From assembly GCF_003254395.2 (NCBI RefSeq), contig NC_037640.1:1885501-1949500 (forward strand): a stretch of DNA of 64,000 bases, written 5' to 3'. Positions 52,150 to 63,960 of this stretch are shown here, piece by piece. Position 1 is the stretch's first letter, and every line of letters starts with the position of its first letter. Position numbers and translations under genes: made by a program. A model generated the notes under the pieces. It had not been told where the DNA came from. It worked only from the letters and a program-made list of their open reading frames with translations, and searched no databases. This stretch comes from Apis mellifera. Its lineage: Eukaryota; Arthropoda; Insecta; Hymenoptera; Apidae.

Positions 52150-52740
52150 CAAAATATCATGTCAGTATCACATTCCATATCATCTAAATTGTTTATAAAA
52201 AGATGCAAATGTAATGTGACTAATATTTGGCAAATGTATTTAGTTGAATTAAGTTTTGAAATGTTCTGATGTAAGTTTTCCTGATTTTGAAGCTTCGATA
52301 TAAAATGAAATTTAATAGAAATTATGATCAAATGTTCCTATAAGCTTCTTTAAAACTATATATTTAGAGAATTATCATTGTTTTTATTGTTTTTTAATTT
52401 TCTAATTTTGTCAATTGATGTCACAAAGATTTGTGACAAGAATTTAAAATAATTTTAATATTTTAATTTATTTGAATTTTTTGTAACTTATTTTATAAAG
52501 ATAGATAAGAGTTTATATTCGTATATCTATGTAATATTTACACATTTCTTTCATGGATTTGCACATAAATGTTGCTGCAGTTTATCATTTTCAATAACAT
52601 TTTGAACATTTATTTAATGATTTATTATTTTTTTTGAATCATTCATTTTTGTACGGTTCTTTCATTAATACAATCTTCTTCACACATTACAGCAGTTTTG
52701 CAATATTTGTTGAAATATTCCCAATTTTAAATTCATAAAA
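52150..52740 (-). mobile_element. Highly decayed mariner transposase remnant
   Basis: On the minus strand, 52720-52630 reads FNKYCKTA..MCEEDCINERTVQK, matching the mariner helix-turn-helix region (GEDAINERTxQKW in relatives; a stop replaces Trp here). Downstream at about 52600-52550, ENDKLQQHLCANP matches the VDNDQLxxxIExNP segment. Further on, the frame ending near 52150 has SKLNSTKYICQILV..LFINNL..MECDTDMIF, resembling the segment up to the first catalytic Asp. The rest of the catalytic domain was not found. Stops and frameshifts are many. A different, older copy from that at 4.6-5.3 kb, which lacks this N-terminal half. Confidence 0.6.
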
Positions 52741-52825
52741 TAAAAAGCACGAATTTTTAATTTTCTTTAAACAAAAAAAATATTGAAAACTATATATTAT
52801 GTATATCAATGATATGAACTTATTT

Positions 52826-53250
52826 TTAACCAATTTTATGTATTAAACTTATGAAGTACTCAATATTTAATTTCATTTCATTCTTAAGAAAACTGTAAAA
52901 TTTTTTTCTATTTAATATTATAGAGTTCCAATTTTTATTATTCATGTACGATTCATGAATTAATTCAAGCAAATAATCATGTTCAATTAATTTTTCGAAC
53001 TTAATTTCTTTCCTAAACAATATTTTATAAGTATTTTTTTAAAATTGAAAATCTAATGTTGCTTTAAAATTTTCCAAATCTATCTCTTCATAGTTTTTAT
53101 TCCATTTTCGAAAATCCAAATAATGACATAAGAGTCAATTATATTCACAAATTTGTTATAAACATATTTAATTGTAACAATTTTTTCTTTATGTTTTTTT
53201 TCTATTTCATTTAATAATTTAAATAAAGCAATTATACAATTATATGTATA
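52826..53250 (-). pseudogene. Possible decayed coding remnant, identity unknown
   Basis: Minus-strand frames read in a protein-like way for about 140 residues with one frameshift near 53120 and one TAA near 53040. Pieces: LFKLLNEIEKKHKEKIVTIK, YVYNKFVNIIDSYV, FRKWNKNYEEIDLENFKATL, KFEKLIEHDYLLELIHESYM, NWNSIILNRKKFYSFLKNEM. Trp, Asp, Glu, His and Arg are more frequent than bare AT-richness would give. No family was recognised. Chance frames are common in such DNA, so this is tentative. It lies directly upstream (minus sense) of the mariner remnant. Confidence 0.25.
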
Positions 53251-56200
53251 CAATATGTATACAAAACAAATAGATACAAATATTCTTACAATTATAAAAG
53301 TTATCTAGATTACTGCTACTATCAAGATTGAATTCTTTAATTGTTTATTTACAAGAAAGCCTATTTGCCTTAAAGTTGATACATTGAAATTCTAATAGAG
53401 ATTGATTTTTGATTTTTTGAAATTATATTGGATCCTAGATCTCTCTCTATTTAATTAGTCTAACCGGAGAGAACCAAGCATTTAAAGATTTTCATGGATC
53501 ATATTGAAATATGTGGAGATCAAATACCTAATTATTCTTTCTTTGATTATAAAATATTTGCAAATGTAGCTTGATAAAGCGACAATTGTATTTAAATTTT
53601 TTGAAGAAAAAACATGCTCGTAAATCGCTAATAAATTGACTATTGAGAATTGAAATTCAAGTTACTATGATTGTCTCATAAATCAATCTTGGTTCTTGCT
53701 GTTACTCTTATAAAGATTAATCAAATACCTTAAGATTAATTATAATGAGTGGAATCATTTATATCTTCATATATAAAAACAAAATACATATTTTCAAGAT
53801 TAGTTTCATCCCTTTAATTTTTTAATCAGCAAAAAAAATACATAATACATATTTACATAAATATTACATATTTCTAAAGTTTAATTATTTTTTGAATTTG
53901 CACATTGAACATTTTCTCTTGTAAGCTCTTATATTGTGAAAAATAATATATTATAAAATATCATGTGTTATTATTATATGCAATGATACATAGTTGAAAT
54001 TGTTTTCGATTTTGGATATTAGAGGATTCAAAAGAAGTATAAGAAGTTCTCATGATTGATTTGATACAATTTCGTGTTATCAAATGCGTTTCTCGTGATG
54101 AAATCGATATAGTATGAGAATTTATAATATTAGAAATGATACGAATTACATTGAATGAAATATTTTATATTTAATTTATTATGTACCCATAAAGCATCTT
54201 CACAAAGTTTTAAAAAAAAAATAAATAAGATAAATAATACTAATAGATTATTTTAAAAGTTTTTTCGCTTTATTAATAAATTAAATTATAGATGCACAAT
54301 ATTTTGTATTTTATGTCATTATTGAGTTATGTACAATTCATTCTGATTTATTATAGTCTATTTGCAATTTCTTCTATGATAGAGGCTGCATGATTTTTCT
54401 AAAATTTCTGAGGTTTTCTAAAATATTATTCTATCTTATTCATTTTTTTTTTATATCATTTATATTTAATCAAACGATCAAATCGAAGAAAATTTTAATA
54501 TTATATTATATTTATATTTATATTAGCTTTTTTGGAAGTTCAATCTTCTCTATATTTGAACTGTTTTAAAATAATACATAATATTTTGATGTGAAATTGT
54601 TAAATTGAGTTTATACAATTGATTTGTCTACTGTATTGCAGATATATAATATATATAACAGATACATGTTATAAATTTTGTGATTTCACGCGAAACTATG
54701 CTATATATTTTTTTCAAATTCAATATTCACCATCTTTTTGTTAAATATTTCTTTTCGCTTGAAATGTCCATTTTTTTAATATTAATTTTCATAAACATCC
54801 TTTTTTAATTGATAAATAAAGATTTATAGAATTTTGAAAGAAATTGGAAATATACAAATGTATACATTGAATTTCAATTATCATTTGTTCAATATCATTT
54901 TTATTTTAGCAATATTTTAAAAATGAAAAATATTGAGAATATATCAAATAAAAAAGGAAAAAGAAATTCATTAACTGATGATCTATAAAATTATTGTATT
55001 ATTATCCAATATAAACGAAATATTATGTTTTGTATAAGTTTTGTATAAAAATATAAATTGTATTTCTTTATTTCAATTATAAAAAATTTTGTATTTATAT
55101 GTGATTTTTTACCTTAACTATATTGAATTCGCATTTTACATATATTGTCTATTTTTGATAAACTGTAATACACTTCTTAACTATTATCTTGAAAAAATTA
55201 TTTTTTTAAATAATAATTTTAAATGAAAGTCACTTAAAAATCGTCACATACACTCTTGCACATATTAATTATGTTATTTTAAGTTATATTTGACGTACTT
55301 GAATTTATATCAATGCCAGATATAAAAACATGTGTAACAATATTAATTTATACATATCAATATTGACCATCTCATATTGATTTTTGTTCTTCTCTGAGTT
55401 GGAAGAATATTGAAATATCAATACAATATTCCATTTATATAATATAATAAATAATAATTATAAGTGCTACATATAATTATCATTTCAATGTCTGTTATGA
55501 TCAATGATTTAAGCAAATATTGACAAATGTATGAATGACATATTCAGATGTGATTCAATATGTTGATGACTGGATTCATGGCTTAGGTTAATAAATGTAT
55601 AAAATACTATAAGTCATTGTTAGTCTTATTTGTCATTGTAGCGGTCAATAAACAATAATAGTTAATTATGCAGATATTGTTAGAAATATGATTTACGATT
55701 TCGAGAAAATAGAAAAATATAAAAAGATTAAAATTAACAATATTATTATATAAATGATAACGATTTATTAAGTTTTTTTATAAAAAACATCACAACGATT
55801 CTGTTTAAATTTATTATTAAAAATTAAATTAAAAAAACTAAATCTAGTTTTTTTATTTAATTATTTTTTCTTTTTTCTTTTTGTAATTTATTATATTTAT
55901 TTTGTATATTTTTTTGTTATGATTACGATCAACAATAATTTTTTAATTATATTACTGATTTTTTTATAAAACATACTTATAAAAAAAGATAAGAAAGAAA
56001 TGTTTCACATAAAATATGGACATTCTTGCACTTAAAATAATAAAATTATGATAAATTTAGTTCTTTTTCTCGTTTATATAATTAAATCAAACAATTATTA
56101 CGATGTTGATTTCTATATTTTATTCGAATTTTTAAATTTTTCTCAGGTTTTGGATGAATCGAAAATTATAACAATTTCCTTAAATATTTAATATTGTGGA

Positions 56201-57634
56201 ATTTACTTTGGATTTATTTAAACATAGATGATAATAATTTATTATTTAGATGTATTTAGTTATTCATACATTAATGTAAATAAAGAAGATATTGCAACGA
56301 TGAATTGTTTTATTTAATATTTCTGTAGAAGCAAACATAAAAGCAGAGACAATAGAAATAATATTTAATCATTTAATCATTTCGATTATAAAAGCATATT
56401 TGCAATTTTTAAGTTTTATTTTACTTCTATTTATAAATTTAAATATTTGATTTTAAAATTCAAATATTTTAATATATTATATAATTTCAAAGTTAAAAAA
56501 ACAATGTTGCATTGAAAAAGATAATTTATTCAATTTAGATATGTACAATAAAAATAATTTACTTTTTTCAGAAATAATTTTTATAACAAAACTTTGTATT
56601 TAAAAAATGAAATTAAAAATTCAATATAAATAAATTTATATCAGATTGTTGTGAAAAGCAAATAATGGAATTTCATGCTAATGTACAAAAGTTTTATTAA
56701 ATTGCTTTCAAAGATTCAAGTATATATTAAAAAACTGTTTAAAAAATTTTTAAATTTTTAAACTTTTTATTACCATATGTTATATTACATACTAAAAATG
56801 CAAATAGATACGGTATTTATTGAAAAATAAAAATTTAATAATGTTAATATGAATGATAATTATTAGCATTCTATTTTTTAAATACAGAAAAAAAGAACAT
56901 TGTTATATTTAAACATTGTTATACCTGAATTCTAGAATACTACTAAAAATTTAAGTAGTATTTTTATTTTCAAAATATTGCTGAATTATTGCCATATTTC
57001 AATGCAAATATAAAAAAATATTTCTCTATTATTATACAAGTCAAAATCAGAAACACTAATCGAATGAAAGAAAAAACAGTAAATGCATTAATAGAATATA
57101 ATTATAAAAAATATAATTATAGAAAGCAAAAATAAAAATTATTCTACTTATAAAATTACACATATTATGATTGAATTATTCATAATTCTAGAATTGAAAT
57201 AAAATGAAACCAATGAAACTAATAACAAAGAGATGAAAATAATAGAAAATTTACAATTAATAATCTATTTATTTTATGAAACAGATCGAACATAAACAGA
57301 AGATGAACGAAATAAATGTTTTGCTCAAAAATATTACATAAAGAATAAGAGATAAGAATTGAATAGTATAATGGTACATATTTTGTTTAAAACAAATGGA
57401 TTTTTATCAGATATTTATAGTTTTTTCTTCTATTCTAATTACGCTAAATTTATTTGATCGACATATAAATGGACATTAAGTTACAGAGGATATAACATCT
57501 GATTCTTTGTACTATCGGTATTTCAGAACATGAGATAGAAAATCTTATAGGATGATAAATCTATTCTATATCTTATTTATGGTTATGTAGCCCGTCTTAA
57601 ATTAAACAATATTAATAAAAGGAACACTTTGAAA
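53251..57634. other. Extremely AT-rich gene desert, right part, and SMYD3 5' flank
   Basis: No supported gene. Some short stretches (53450-53720, 54045-54130) read open for 20-30 codons on one or other strand, but in conflicting directions. The last ~250 bp are the promoter/5' leader of the SMYD3-like gene. Confidence 0.45.
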
Positions 57635-59457
57635 ATGAGTGAAAGTGAAAATTTTATTAAAAAAGGCACTACTCTTTTTACTGCTAAACCATTTGCTTAT
57701 GTGCTTTATTCAAAATATAGAAATGAACGATGTGATTATTGTTTTAAAAGGTATATTCTTAACATTTTTAAAATATTTTTAAAAAATTTTAATTTACATA
57801 ATATTTTTATTTCTTCCACTGCTTATTTATTAATATTGTTATATTATAATAATATAAATTATTTTATTTAAAAATAATATATAAAATTATTTTTTTCAGT
57901 GGAAAACTTTTTAGATGTTCTGTTTGTAAGTGTATTTATTACTGTAATCAATCTTGTCAACAAATGTCTTGGACTATACATAGTAAAGAATGTGCAAGTT
58001 TAAAAAGATTTTCATCAAAAGTTATACCAGATGTTGCAAGACTAATGGCACGTATAATTATAAAATTAAATCAAGGTGGAGGTGAAGAAATAGGATATTA
58101 TAGTAAAACTAAATATAGGAAATTTAAGGACTTAATGTCTCGTAAGCTTTTCATGTAAGAGAACACATAAAATATATATAAAATTCTATTTAATTAATAT
58201 TTAAATTATTATTTTGTTAGATTATTCTGATATAAAAAAAGATGAAAAAAAAATGGAACATTTTGTATGTGTATGTGGTGTTTTATATGAATTTCTTGGA
58301 GATATGTCTATACCAAATTCTGCAGAATTAATGGGTATTTATGGCAGAATTTATATTAATTCTTTTAATATATCTGATTTGGATATGAATAATATTGGTG
58401 CTGGTATTTATTTGGGACCTTCTATTTTGGACCATAGTTGCAAACCTAATGCTGTAGCAACCTTTGAGGGGACAACTATAATTATTAGAACAACAGAAGA
58501 TCTTCCTTGTTTAGATTTATCTCAGGCAAGTCTTTTAAATATTTTTGTTTTTATAATATTGTAATGAAATTTCTGTTAACAACAGAGAATCATTTAAAGT
58601 ATAATACAATTATAACTGAACATATATAGATAAGAATATCATACATTGATGTAATTAAAACAACAAAAGACAGACGTGAAGAATTACAAAGTTCATATTA
58701 TTTTTGGTGTAACTGTAAAAAATGTGAAGAATCAGAACCAATGGTAGAAGCAGCAGCATGTCCAAATAAATTTTGTACATATCCTTGTTCTCTTGATGCT
58801 GATATGTGTGAAAATTGTAATACAAAATTCCCTGAAAATTTTAAAGAAACTTTTTATGAAATATCTGACTTGACTGCATATCATTTGCAAAACATGAAAA
58901 ATATTGCCTGTATCCTTTTTATAAATAATATTAATTAAGTTGTTTAATATAATATATAATATAAAATATATTTTTTCTTACAATAAAAAATAGATTTGGA
59001 TGTAAGCACAATGTGTCTTAAGAAACAAGAAGGTGTTTTACATCCTCTCAATATACAGCATGTACAAACTTTACAAAGTGCTTTTGATTCCTCTCTAACT
59101 TTGCAACATTGGGAGGAAGCTGAATCTTATGCTAAGAGACTTATTAATGGCTATTTGTAAGACATTCTTTATATGTATTCTTTATATATTCTTTATATAA
59201 GTTAAAAAATAATTCATAATAACTTTTATTCATGCTTCAGGACATATTATGGAGAATTTCATCCATCAACTGGAATCTTATATTTATCAATAGGAAAACT
59301 TCAGGTATATTTAAAAAAGTTAAAACAAGCTATTGAAACATTAAGAAAAGCTAGTGCAATATTAACAATAACACATGGAGAACAACATACTGTAATTGAA
59401 CATAATTTGAAACCACTTCTTTATCAAGCCACTGTAGAAGAATTCAATGAATCATAA
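57635..59457 (+). CDS. SMYD3: SET and MYND domain protein, SMYD3-like lysine methyltransferase
   Basis: Six exons, 57635-57750, 57900-58141, 58221-58525, 58630-58909, 58994-59156 and 59241-59457, join in phase to 440 residues (human SMYD3 428). The MYND zinc finger at residues 33-70 has all eight ligands: Cys33, 36, 45, 48, 54, 58, His66, Cys70. The SET core has DHSCKPNA at 190-197 (the usual NHSCxPN) and ISYIDV at 224-229, followed by the post-SET cysteines FWCNCKKC (248, 250, 253). The C-terminal helical repeat region includes YYGEFHPSTGILYLSIGKLQ and THGEQHTVIEHNL. These SET enzymes methylate lysines of histones and cytoplasmic proteins using S-adenosylmethionine. The usual GEEL before the SET Tyr is not visible (CLDLSQIRISY here). 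Intron 3 (58526-58629) has a GC donor. Polyadenylation signal AATAAA at 59514. Same strand as RABL6, 0.9 kb downstream. Confidence 0.93.
58526..58629 (+). other. GC-AG intron in SMYD3-like gene
   Basis: The exon ends TCTCAG and the intron begins GCAAGT, the consensus for GC-AG introns; the acceptor is ATATAG. No GT donor nearby restores the frame between LDLSQ and IRISYIDV. Retention would add 13 residues and then stop. Confidence 0.8.
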
Positions 59458-60386
59458 TACTTCTTATGAACAATTTATAATTATATGTAATTTGCTAATA
59501 GTGTACAATTTATAATAAATAATTTTAGTATATATATATATAATATTTCATATAAATTACCATATCACTTTTGATTTTGATAAAAAATCATATTTAAAAT
59601 TTTCAATTTAAAAACGTAATATACATTTAAGAAGCATTTAAGAATCACTGATACCAACGTTATAATATTATATAAATATTTATATTATATAGTAAATTAT
59701 ATAAAAAATGATAATGATAATTAAATATTTATTTTAATATTTTCATATTTTAAACTTTTTGCAATTAATAATACTATAAATATTATGAAACAAATGATTA
59801 ATTGCCAACATCACAACAAAAAATAAATACAGCTGCTAAGTGACAGCTGCTTAAGTTTTATTAAATCGGTTACTTGTTATGAATAAATTTTTATTTTCTA
59901 TAAAAGATTTAACATAATATGGAGTAAGTAATTATTTTTATTTAAAAATTAATTATAAAAATTTTCAGAACAATATATTTATTTTTTTTTAATATATGCA
60001 ATAATAATATGACTACTAAAGTAAACATTATTAATATTAATTTATTTCTTTAAGTAATTTTTATATTTTTTTTATTTAAATTTATTATTTGCTTTCGATT
60101 TTATATTAACTTAAAATAGAACTGCATTATAAAAAATTTATTTTTAATACAATTTGTAATAATTAGTTGGAAAGATTAGATAGTTGGAAAGATAGATTGT
60201 TATTATTATAACAAATATTCTTTTCTGAAATTATTTATTAAATATAAATATTATTTATTTAAATATATATTATATTAATCATTAAAATATTTAACTTTAT
60301 TGTATCTATTTTATCTAGATATCTGTTATAATATTTAAAAAAAAACCTTATCTAAACCATTGTTGGTTTCGTTAAAAAAATATACA
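59458..60386. other. SMYD3-RABL6 intergenic spacer
   Basis: AT-rich; contains the SMYD3 3' UTR with AATAAA at 59514, and the RABL6 promoter/leader. A small inverted repeat AGCTGCTAAGTGACAGCTGCT is near 59830-59850. No additional gene seen. Confidence 0.55.
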
Positions 60387-62812
60387 ATGTTCTCTGCATT
60401 TAAAAGATTAGCTGGAAAATCTGATGGAGTTGGTAATATATCTCCTAGACCAGCTCATCAATCTATGCCAACAACATTACAAAGAAAATTTGCTAAAGGT
60501 GTACAATATAATAGTAAGTATATTACATTAACTTTAAAATAAAAAAAAAAATAAAATTCCTTTTATTGAAAGCATTTTATTTTTAGTGAAAATTATTATA
60601 AAGGGTGACAGAAATGTAGGAAAAACTTGTCTATTTCATAGACTTCAAGGCCAAAAATTTATAGAAGAATATATACCAACAGAGGAAATACAAGTAACCA
60701 GTATACAATGGAATTATAAAGCTACGGATGATATTGTTAAAGTTGAAGTTTGGGATGTTGTAGATAAAGGTCGACGTAGAAAGAAATTAGAAGGTTTAAA
60801 AATGGATAATTCACAGTCTGAAAATGTTATTGAGGAACCTGCTTTAGATGCAGAATTTCTTGATGTTTATAAAGGGACCAATGGTGTTATTATTATGATG
60901 GATATTACAAAATCTTGGACATTTGATTATGTTCAAAGAGAACTTCCAAAAATTCCTAGCCATATTCCAGTAATTGTTTTAGGAAATCATTGTGATATGG
61001 CACATCACAGAACTGTTACATCAGATCATGTGACATACTTTATTGATTCATTACATGAAAGAGCAGCACAAGTAAATTTGTTATTATTATTAATCATAAA
61101 TAATGGGAAAAAAACATTTCATATCAATTTCTTTTTTTTTACAGGTAAGATATGCAGAATCATCTATGAGAAATGGCTTTGGATTAAAACTTTTACACAA
61201 ATTCTTTAATCTACCTTTTCTTCAATTGCAACGAGAAACATTATTAAAACAACTTGAAACTAATGAGGAAGAGACACGTTTGACAATACAAGAACTTGAT
61301 CTTTTTCAGGATAGTGATGATGCTAATTATAATAAATTCTTAGATAATCTTGTTAATAGAAGAAGAGCACTTGCTGATTCTGTCTCTGCCAGTATCCTAG
61401 TCCCTAATGTCACATCTTCTTTAAGCAATCATAATATATTATCTTCTAATGGCAATACAAATGTAAATGCTGAAGTTAAAAGATCAATTTCTATGCCTGG
61501 TCCTATAGGAGGTGGAACTCCTATTCCAATAAAAAATATAGATTTGAAATCATTACCAAAGAAAGAAAATCTTATACATGCTTCTGAAAATCAAATAGTT
61601 CCTATTAAAAATTCACAAACATCACCATTATCTACACAAAATATTTTAAAAACTGATTCCAAAATGGCTGAATTTTTAAATGAAAATTCTGACAGACGAG
61701 ATTCGATTAACAAATCACAATCACTTATGTCAAAAATATTTGGTAATAAAAAAGAGGAAGAAATAGATAGAGTCACACATATTAATAACACAAATACAAA
61801 TGTACCACTAACTAGTGTTGAAGATTTTATACCCGATGATGGATTATTAGATCGATCATTCTTAGAAGATACTAGTCAAGTTTCACCACAAAAGATACAG
61901 CATGAAGAATTAGATTCTGAAAGGTATATTAGAGTTATATATATAATATAGATTATATAAAGAATTAAAAAAATATCTATAATTTAATTTATTTTTAATT
62001 TTTACATATTTTATAATAAATTTTCTATTTTTTATAGTGATACTGAAACTGCAAATCCTTTGGTTGCTGGTTATGAAGATGATTTATCATCAGCTGATGA
62101 AGCAACACCTCCCATTCAACCTAAATTGGCTGAAAATCCATTAAGTAAACAAAAACACAAACGCGAAACTTTATCAAATACAGAAATAAATTCAGAAAAA
62201 TTGCGGCAAATGACAAAACGTGATTCTATTTCATCTATAGAGCAAGAATTACAAATATCAAGTAATTATGATATAAATGAACAACAAGAGATTAATTCGG
62301 ATGCATTTGATAGCTGGCTTCGACGTGACTCCAAATGGAGACAGAGTCCTGAAGGTGGTGAAGATGTAAGCAGTAATAGTACGAGAAAAGACAGATTAGA
62401 ATTGAGTGATAAAAGTTTAGATGTTAGTGTAACAAGTTCCAATGTACATTTAGAGTTACTTGATAATACCAGTGTACGTCATATGAGTTCCGATGGTGGT
62501 AGTCCTGTGTTAAAAGAGAAAAAAAAACACAAAGAAAAGGTATGCATACAAAATATTTTTGATATGTAACTTCATTTCTTCTGATAGTAATATCATTTTG
62601 AATTAAAATAGACAGAAGACAAAGAGAAGAAGAAAAAGAAAAAGTCTAAAGATAAAGAAAAGGATAAAGAAAAGACCGATAAAGCAGATAGAAAGAAGAA
62701 ACGTTCATTACACCGTTCAAGAGATGAAAATAGAGAACGTGATGAACTTGAAGAATTTCTCAATGGTTCAGTTACTAGAATTGGTGTCGATGTTGCTTAT
62801 GAAGCGATATAG
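60387..62812 (+). CDS. RABL6: Rab-like protein 6 (RABL6/PARF)
   Basis: Five exons, 60387-60513, 60587-61071, 61145-61923, 62038-62539 and 62612-62812, give 697 residues. The GTPase-like domain (about 43-230) starts MKIIIKGDRNVGKTC with the P-loop GDRNVGKT at 49-56. It continues EEYIPTEEIQVTSIQW, the WDVVDKG motif (98-104), ALDAEFLDVYKGTNGV and MDITKSWTF. The guanine-recognition NKxD is degenerate (GNHCD), as in the family. Next come RYAESSMRNGFGLK and FFNLPFLQLQRETLL, then a long disordered Ser/Asn-rich part with VEDFIPDDGLLDRSFLED and NPLVAGYEDD, both family landmarks. The C-terminus has a Lys-rich tract (KEKKKKKKSKDKEK) and DELEEFLNG. Human RABL6 promotes proliferation and binds the tumour suppressor ARF; the insect role is not established. 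The start ATG begins MFSAFKRLAGK, fitting the family. Confidence 0.95.
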
Positions 62813-63840
62813 TGTTTTTATTACGTAATATTTAATTTTATTTTTAATTAATAACGCTGTCTTTTGGTAAAGCGCATAAAATATCATGTAATATTGAATT
62901 TTCAGATATGAATTTTATATTAATATTTGGAAATATCTTTTATCTATATAAAACAGAAATATCTTTTACCTATAAAGTAGAGGTTTGGAGTTCTGTTACA
63001 GTTCTTTATATGATAAAATAATATAAAAAAAAAAATTTCTAATAAGTCATTTTTAATATTTTAAATGCTCGATAATATACTTTATCAATTAGCATTTTGC
63101 ACACATCTAACATAAATATGAACAAATATATTTTTGTAACTTGAACATAACATGCTGGAATTTATTTGAATATATTAAATTTTTATTAATGAAATATTTA
63201 AAAATTTGCAAATAATTTGAATTTTAATTCGAATAATATTTTTGTTTATTGAATGTCTTCTTCTGAAATGAAGAAAATTACATTAAATTAATGTAATGAT
63301 TTTATTATTTTTTTTTTTTTCATTTATTACTATATTTATTTCGTTAAATATTTTCTTCTAAGATGAAAAAAGTTACATTAAATTAATGTAATTGTTTTCT
63401 ATATTGTTAATATTATTAATCCATTTATTATAATTTTTTAATCGTATATATTACAGCGCAATAATCATCAATGCAGCTTCCTGTTAATAAATGTACATAA
63501 ATAAATAAGAAATTGTCATATAAAAAAATAATTTATTTCTTTCTAGATGTGATATGTGAAAATTTCAAATATATATACATATATGTACATATATAATATT
63601 ATATTTGCGCCCTCTTTTAAATTTTAAACTGAAATTTATTAACTGAACATAAACGCCCTCTCTAAAACTTTATAATTCTGTTAAAACTTATCCAAACTAT
63701 AATTGAACATGTGTGAATTTACCGGATACTGTCTATAATATGATACTAAGAGGTCATGCCGACAGTTGTATTTTGTATTACATTATTTCTGTAATTAAAG
63801 AATATCGAATACAAATCAGTGAAAGAAAAAATTGAAGAAA
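62813..63840. other. RABL6 3' UTR and intergenic spacer
   Basis: AT-rich. Two related segments, near 63258-63318 and 63340-63400, share TATTTCTTCT..GAAATGAA(G)AAAA and TTACATTAAATTAATGTAAT, the second being an 18-bp palindrome. The last ~150 bp are the leader of the next gene. No other gene is seen. Confidence 0.5.
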
Positions 63841-63960
63841 ATGTCATTTTATTTACGTTCTATTCCAAATAAATTTACATCTTTTGTTAATATTCGAAGA
63901 CAAATAACTGATATTAACTATCGGCTACCAAAAAATGTTAAATCTTTGTTTTTAGAAGAG
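63841..63960 (+). CDS. First coding exon of an unidentified gene (possible mitochondrial presequence)
   Basis: An ATG in favourable context (GAAAATG) opens a 40-codon frame ending exactly at a good donor, GAAGAG|GTAAAT (63960/63961). The peptide begins MSFYLRSIPNKFTSF and is basic and amphipathic with Arg6, Lys11, Arg19 and Arg20 and no acidic residue before Asp24, as in mitochondrial targeting sequences. It then continues RLPKNVKSLFLEE. The rest of the gene lies to the right of the window. I do not recognise the protein. It is on the same strand as SMYD3 and RABL6. Confidence 0.6.
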
